The translations under genes and the position numbers were made by a program. Source: a bacterium (GTDB lineage: Bacteria; 4484-113; JALSIF01). Taken from it: DNA of 10,623 nucleotides. Position 1 is the stretch's first letter. Each line of letters starts with the position of its first letter. The notes below the pieces were generated by a model, which ran no database searches, was not told the origin of the DNA, and saw nothing but the letters and a program-made list of their open reading frames with translations. The stretch lies in the NCBI GenBank assembly GCA_026981635.1, contig JALSIF010000279.1, positions 1 through 10,623 of the forward strand. Reading direction: 5' to 3'. Positions 6,726 to 10,623 of the stretch are shown here, one piece after another.

Positions 6726-9700
6726 TCATGCCCCTACCAGCTCCTTCACCTTGGGGTTGTGGAGTAGGGGCCTGAATATATCCTCCCGGAGGACCTCCTC
6801 CCGGTGGCTGGGGTTGAGCTCCAGGGCTCTCCTCAGCGCCTCGGCCACCCCCTCGGCGTCCCTCTGCCAGGCGCAGACATAGGCCAGGTGTAGCCAGAGC
6901 AGGTCGTTTTGGGGGAACTTCTCTATCGCCTCCTCAAAGGTCTCCCGCGCCTTCTTGAACTCCTTCATGTGCAGGTAGGCCAGTCCCTTGTTGTCCCAGG
7001 CGGCAACTGAGTTGGGGTCAAGCTCAATCACCTTGTTGAACATGTCAATCGCCTTGGCAAACTGCTCCAGCGCAGCCAGGTTGACTCCCCTGTTGAAGTA
7101 GGACTTGCTGTGGCTTTCGTCAAGCTTGATGGCTCGCTCGTAGCACTCGTTGGCCTTGAGCATCTCCCCCAGCGCGTCGTAGGCCAGCCCCTTCTGGAAC
7201 CAGAGCTCGGCATTCTCAAAGCGCCGGTCAAGGGCGGTATCCAGCACCTCAATCGCCTTGATGTAGAGCTGGCGGGCCTCCTCCTCTCGCCCGGCCCGTT
7301 CCTCCGGCGAGCCGGCCTTGCGCGCATCGGCTTCCTTCTCCTGGGCGAGCTTGTTGAGGGCGATTCCCATGTCCACCCAGATAAAGGTCTTCATCGGCTT
7401 GAGGTCAAGGGCCTTGCGGTATGCCTCAATCTCCTCCTGGTAGCGGCCCAGCTTGCCCAGCGCGCGTCCGTAGTCATACCAGGCCCGGTCGTCCTCAGAG
7501 TTCAGGTTTAGGTAGCGCTCCAGGTATTCGACCTGCTCCTGGAAGCGGCCCATCTTGCCAAGCAGGACTGACTTGCGGTACCAGACCAAGTCGCTGTCCT
7601 CGTTGAGGGCGAGGGATCGGTCGTAGGATTCCAGCGCCTCTTCCAGCCGTTCCAGACACTCAAGGGAGTAGGCCCGGTTGTACCACACCCGATAGTCGTC
7701 GTCCTTGATCTCCAGGAAGCGGTCAAAGAACTTCAGTGCCTGCTCAAACTCCTTGAGTTCATGCTCCGTCAGACCTAGGTTGTTGAGGCAGTCAAGGTCG
7801 TCGGGATGTTCCTCCAGGTAGGTCTCAAAGGCCACCTTGGCCTGCTCATGGCGGTCCTCATTGAGTAGGGCCACCCCCAGGTTGTAGATGGCCTCAAAGT
7901 CGTTGGTGTCAAGCTCCAGGGCACGCTGAAACATGTTCAGGGCTCTGTAGTCCTGTCCCAGCCTGCCCAGCAGACGGCCGGTGTTGAAGTAGGCCCCCTG
8001 CAGCTCCCTTGCCCGGGCCGACGACTCCTCAAAGGCTTTCATCGCCCGCAGGAACTCTCCCGCTTCGGTCAGGGCGATGCCCAGGTTGTACCAGGCCTTG
8101 ACGAAGCCCGACTGGGCGCCTACCGCCCGCTCGTAGCTCTGGATTTCCTCCCCCAGCTGGTCAAGGTCGCTTGCGGCCAGCCCCCGGTTGAACCACAGAT
8201 CGGCCCTTCCCGGCACGATCTCCAGCGCACGGTCATAGTCGCTCTTCTCCTCGGTGTGGCGGGAAAGCTTCTCGTGGCAGATGGCCCTCAGCCACCAGTA
8301 GCCCGCCCGTCGCTGGTCCACCCGCTGCCGGTCCTGCTTGATCTGCTGGCGCTTGGACTCCTCTTCATTTAGGCGGATGGCGTGGTCAAGCTCGCTTATT
8401 GCCTCCTCAAACTTGCCCAGCCGGTAGAGGCCGTAGGCCAGGCCGAGGCTTGAGTATTCGTTCTTGCCGAAGCGCTCCTCCACCACCCGGAAGCGGTCCA
8501 CCGCAGTAGAAAAGTCCTCGTCCAGCAGCAGGATGTAGCAGTGGATCAGTCCCTTGCGGTGCATCTCCCGCTGCTCGCGCTGCTTCTCCTCCTTCTTCAT
8601 GAAGATGCGCGACATCCCCGCCCGTTCAGGGACGAAGATCTCGTTGAAGTCCTCAATGAAGAAGCCCCGGTCCATTAGGTCGCTGGGACCGATATCGCGC
8701 AGGCTGGGGTAGACCCTTCCCTCACGGGGCTTCATCCCCCGGTAGGGCATCACGTTGAAGTAGTGGAAGGAGACCGAAAGCTCTTCCTCAATCTGGGGCA
8801 GGCCCAACCGGCGAGCCAGCTTCTCCATGAAGATGTCGGCGTCGCTGATCTGGAAGATGCGGAAATACTTGCCGTGGAAGTCGCCGGTGCTGATGAGCCT
8901 AACGGCGATGTCAGAAATATCCTTCAGGTCCCCGTAGTGGGCCCAAAGCAGGCCCTCGGAGAAGAACTCGTCGCTGTCCTCGGCGGCGTGCCTCAGCATG
9001 TAGAAGGCGGGCCACTCCTTGCCCGAATAGCCCACCACCACCAGTCCGTGGTGCTTGATCCGGTTGTCAAAAAGCTCAATGAAGTTGTCGTGGAGCTTGA
9101 CCGCCCCCTGGCGGAAGTAGCGCGGTTCATACTGGTCAAAGAAGCCGTAGAGGTGGACGATGTAGTTGTGGTCCTCGTCGTCCCTGATCAGCTTGACATC
9201 GTCGGGGTTTCTGATGGAGATGGCCGAGGTGCGGCGGATAAGGTAGAAAGACTTCTCCAGCAGGTCGTCAAAGTTGGTGGTCCAGATGAGAGGATTGATC
9301 TTTCTGTGCTTGATGGCGATGGTGAGATAGAAGTCGGCTGGCGAAGGGTCCTTGCCGTCCAGCAACTTCTCAAAGAACTCCTTTCTCAGGGTGCGGGAGG
9401 GGTACTCCTTCTCCAGGGCGGAGGCATAGGCATAGTCGGGGTTGAACCACTTCTGTCGGTGGAGCCACTCCTGCAGGTCGGCGGCGGTAACCTTCCCCCG
9501 CTTGTCCGGGTTGGTCTTTTCAAAAACCTTGACGGTGATCTCGTCAATCATCTCCTGGGCGAGGGGGACTCCGCTGGAAACGCTGAATCCCGCCCCCACC
9601 CAGAACTGCATCTTGGGCCCGCGCTGGGCGATGTATTCAATGGCTTCGTCTTCACTGATGACGAGCTCCTCAAGGACCTCCTTGCGCTCCTTGGGTTCTT

Positions 9701-9776
9701 CCCCCTCTTCGCGCCTGCGGTCCTTGCGGATGAGCTTTTCTAGTACCGACCCGGGGTCGGGTGGAGAGACCGTCAC
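6726..9776 (-). CDS. SIR2-like domain fused to about 16 tetratricopeptide repeats
   Basis: The protein has 1016 residues and no signal peptide or membrane segment, so it should be cytoplasmic. Residues 1-45 are charged and helical. Residues about 46-330 form a SIR2-like NAD-binding domain. It has FWVGAGFSVSSGVP (58-71, dinucleotide loop), LIWTTNFDDLLE (163-174, with Asn168 and Asp170), IVHLYG (206-211, His208 in the catalytic-His position) and LVVVGYSG (245-252). All key positions look intact, so NAD hydrolysis or deacylation is chemically possible. No four-cysteine zinc ribbon is seen, as in SIR2 NADases of defence systems and unlike classical sirtuins. Residues about 400-990 hold about 16 TPR units of 34 residues (pattern W-x2-x-G-x2-hydrophobic, A-x4-A, P-x). 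One is extended by a Glu/Arg-rich insert before ARQLYIKAIEVLD. The chain ends in a helical cap. It leads the four-gene operon. GTG 9776 is chosen from the ribosome site five bases upstream. Confidence 0.92.
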   Translation of the reverse strand: MTVSPPDPGSVLEKLIRKDRRREEGEEPKERKEVLEELVISEDEAIEYIAQRGPKMQFWVGAGFSVSSGVPLAQEMIDEITVKVFEKTNPDKRGKVTAADLQEWLHRQKWFNPDYAYASALEKEYPSRTLRKEFFEKLLDGKDPSPADFYLTIAIKHRKINPLIWTTNFDDLLEKSFYLIRRTSAISIRNPDDVKLIRDDEDHNYIVHLYGFFDQYEPRYFRQGAVKLHDNFIELFDNRIKHHGLVVVGYSGKEWPAFYMLRHAAEDSDEFFSEGLLWAHYGDLKDISDIAVRLISTGDFHGKYFRIFQISDADIFMEKLARRLGLPQIEEELSVSFHYFNVMPYRGMKPREGRVYPSLRDIGPSDLMDRGFFIEDFNEIFVPERAGMSRIFMKKEEKQREQREMHRKGLIHCYILLLDEDFSTAVDRFRVVEERFGKNEYSSLGLAYGLYRLGKFEEAISELDHAIRLNEEESKRQQIKQDRQRVDQRRAGYWWLRAICHEKLSRHTEEKSDYDRALEIVPGRADLWFNRGLAASDLDQLGEEIQSYERAVGAQSGFVKAWYNLGIALTEAGEFLRAMKAFEESSARARELQGAYFNTGRLLGRLGQDYRALNMFQRALELDTNDFEAIYNLGVALLNEDRHEQAKVAFETYLEEHPDDLDCLNNLGLTEHELKEFEQALKFFDRFLEIKDDDYRVWYNRAYSLECLERLEEALESYDRSLALNEDSDLVWYRKSVLLGKMGRFQEQVEYLERYLNLNSEDDRAWYDYGRALGKLGRYQEEIEAYRKALDLKPMKTFIWVDMGIALNKLAQEKEADARKAGSPEERAGREEEARQLYIKAIEVLDTALDRRFENAELWFQKGLAYDALGEMLKANECYERAIKLDESHSKSYFNRGVNLAALEQFAKAIDMFNKVIELDPNSVAAWDNKGLAYLHMKEFKKARETFEEAIEKFPQNDLLWLHLAYVCAWQRDAEGVAEALRRALELNPSHREEVLREDIFRPLLHNPKVKELVGA

Positions 9777-9781
9777 CCTAA

Positions 9782-9790
9782 ATCACCTCC
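9782..9790 (-). promoter_or_regulatory. near-perfect ribosome binding site of the SIR2-TPR gene
   Basis: Read on the - strand this is GGAGGTGAT, complementary to the 16S rRNA tail over nine bases, with five bases (TTAGG) before the GTG start. It fixes GTG 9776 as the start and suggests strong translation for such a large protein. Confidence 0.9.
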
Positions 9791-9815
9791 GCTTACACCC
9801 TTTGTAAGTCCAAGA

Positions 9816-9824
9816 ATTATAACA
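9816..9824 (-). promoter_or_regulatory. extended -10 promoter for the SIR2-TPR operon
   Basis: On the - strand the sequence reads TGTTATAAT: a perfect TATAAT -10 (9816-9821) with TG one base upstream, the extended -10 form that can work without a good -35. No TTGACA-like -35 is seen 16-18 bases upstream. Transcription would start near 9809, leaving a leader of about 32 bases that contains the ribosome site. Confidence 0.65.
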
Positions 9825-9826
9825 GT

Positions 9827-9863
9827 GGTGCCTAGCCGTCCCGGGCGGGAGGGCACAGGCACC
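9827..9863. repeat. inverted repeat in the divergent intergenic region
   Basis: GGTGCCT (9827-9833) and AGGCACC (9857-9863) are perfect inverted copies 23 bases apart, with CCCGGG palindromic at 9840-9845 near the centre. The dyad spans the -35 side of the SIR2-TPR promoter and lies between it and the NifU-like gene, so it could be an operator acting on both. No known regulator motif is recognised. Confidence 0.35.
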
Positions 9864-9894
9864 CACCGTCGCTGGGGTATAGACTAGTTGTCCG

Positions 9895-10527
9895 GTGAGG
9901 CTTGAGATCTCCAGCTTTGAATACACCGACCTCATGCGGGAGCACTTTCGCCGCCCCCGCAATGTGGTCTACTCCGATGTGGAGGAGTGGAACCGGCGGG
10001 CCAGCGGGCGGGGTTCCATCGGCTCCATGCTGATGGGCGACAGCCTGCGCATCTGGATCGTGGTGGAAAAGGATGCGGCGGGCGAGGAGCGCATCACCAA
10101 GTTGGTCTGGAAGAGCTATGGCAACCCCACCGTCGTCGCCGCCACCTCCCTCATGTCAGAGCTGGTTACAAGGGGAGGGGGGATGACCCTGGAGGAGGCC
10201 CTCGCCCTCACCGCCGAAGACCTCTGCGACCAGCTGGGGATCAACCGCTCCGCCGCCGGTGCCATCGTCTCCCACCTCGCCCTGCGGGACGCCATCCACG
10301 ACTACTTCCGCCGCACCGGCCAAAACCACCGCATCCGTGAGCGTCTGCCCCAGATCGTCTGTGACTGTTTGGGAGTGACCGACGAGGAGATTGAGGAGGA
10401 GGTGAAGAACGGAGCGATGGACTTTGATCTCCTCCAGCAGGCCACCGGCGTGGGGACCGGCTGCGGGGCATGCCATGAGCTGGTCTGCCAGCTGATAGAG
10501 GAGTATCTGGAGAAATACTTCTACTAG
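9895..10527 (+). CDS. NifU-like protein: degenerate IscU-type scaffold domain plus BFD-like [2Fe-2S] domain
   Basis: The protein has 210 residues. Residues 11-140 align with IscU/NifU N-terminal scaffolds: TDLMREHFRRPRNV (11-24) matches the family start, then MGD (47-49), a KSYGNP turn (73-78), TLEEALALTAEDL (98-110) and HLALRDAIHDYF (127-138). The three cysteines that build the cluster are all replaced, by Met47, Asn77 and Val125 in my alignment, although the neighbouring Asp49 is kept. Residues 154-205 are a bacterioferritin-associated-ferredoxin-like domain: VCDCLGVTDEEI (Cys156, Cys158) and GTGCGACHELVC (Cys190, Cys193, extra Cys198). This matches the central [2Fe-2S] domain of nitrogenase-type NifU. 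The C-terminal Nfu domain of full NifU is absent. The GTG start has no ribosome site; a TATAGA -10-like box at 9878-9883 would make the message nearly leaderless. ATG 9934 is an alternative but cuts into the conserved helix. It may be a cluster carrier or regulator, not a scaffold. Confidence 0.85.
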   Translation: MRLEISSFEYTDLMREHFRRPRNVVYSDVEEWNRRASGRGSIGSMLMGDSLRIWIVVEKDAAGEERITKLVWKSYGNPTVVAATSLMSELVTRGGGMTLEEALALTAEDLCDQLGINRSAAGAIVSHLALRDAIHDYFRRTGQNHRIRERLPQIVCDCLGVTDEEIEEEVKNGAMDFDLLQQATGVGTGCGACHELVCQLIEEYLEKYFY

Positions 10528-10591
10528 GCCCCGGCTCCCAATAAGCGGCCATAATCCCACCCGCCGGGGTAGAAAATGGTGTGGCCCTTCT

Positions 10592-10623
10592 GCCGGAGTA
10601 GCTCAACTGGCAGAGCAGCTGAC
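10592..10623 (+). tRNA. 5' part of a tRNA gene, possibly tRNA-Thr, cut by the window end
   Basis: The first 32 bases fit a tRNA. Acceptor strand GCCGGAG (10592-10598), T8 and A9 follow, then D-stem GCTC (10601-10604), loop AACTGGCA with the invariant GG (10609-10610), D-stem GAGC (10613-10616), A26 and the anticodon 5' stem GCTGA (10618-10622). The anticodon lies outside the window. The acceptor and stem sequence resemble bacterial tRNA-Thr, but that identity is inferred. It starts 64 bases after the NifU-like stop, on the same strand. Confidence 0.88.

Noticed and set aside
6800-8500. Direct DNA repeats or a CRISPR-like array within the TPR region.
   Set aside because: The periodicity is about 102 bases and follows the 34-residue protein repeat. 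Units differ widely in DNA sequence and there are no spacers or identical repeats.
8763-9743. A 326-residue + strand frame rich in Val, Leu and Gly.
   Set aside because: It lies wholly antisense to the SIR2 domain and first TPRs, which carry clear conserved motifs. No ribosome site and no recognisable domain.
10529-10569. CCCCGGC/GCCGGGG inverted repeat after the NifU-like gene as a terminator.
   Set aside because: The stem is seven pairs with a 27-base loop and no T-run follows. It may be chance in GC-rich DNA, and the downstream tRNA may be co-transcribed.

Overview
The window comes from a GC-rich bacterium. Coding is dense, third codon positions are mostly G or C, Shine-Dalgarno sites are strong, and GTG starts are common. 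A BshC-type bacillithiol gene fits several phyla (for example Bacillota, Deinococcota, Bacteroidota, Acidobacteriota), so I do not name a lineage. There are no transposases, integrases, phage genes, CRISPR repeats or rRNA genes.

Layout. (1) Positions 1-1322, + strand: the 3' end of a GT4-type glycosyltransferase, then a small protein ending in an Nfu/NifU C-terminal iron-sulfur domain, closed by a strong intrinsic terminator. (2) About 330 bases without a gene, holding a second terminator-like hairpin and the leader of the next gene. (3) Positions 1651-3474, + strand: a predicted secreted lipoprotein with a carboxypeptidase-regulatory-like domain, Asp-rich calcium-type loops, three DUF5666-like repeats and a very acidic tail of about 144 residues. 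(4) A long hairpin between convergent genes (3516-3556). (5) Positions 3562-9776, - strand: a tight four-gene operon, in transcription order a SIR2-TPR protein of 1016 residues, a UbiX-family flavin prenyltransferase homologue, BshC, and a sugar-isomerase-like TIM barrel. Gaps are 17, 2 and 1 bases, and an extended -10 promoter and near-perfect ribosome site precede the first gene. (6) Positions 9895-10527, + strand, divergent: a NifU-type protein whose scaffold domain has lost all three cluster-binding cysteines but which keeps a four-cysteine BFD-like [2Fe-2S] domain. (7) The first 32 bases of a tRNA, perhaps tRNA-Thr, run off the end.

How the parts may work together. Two themes recur: iron-sulfur handling (Nfu at one end, the NifU-BFD protein at the other) and redox cofactors or thiols (UbiX, BshC, and a SIR2 domain that would bind NAD). 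The main candidate for something undescribed is the SIR2-TPR protein. It joins an intact-looking NAD-binding SIR2 core to about 16 tetratricopeptide repeats, an effector-plus-helical-sensor layout like that of known anti-phage SIR2 NADases. Unlike those, it leads an operon of metabolic genes and is not in a defence island. The cysteine-less NifU-BFD protein is the second candidate.
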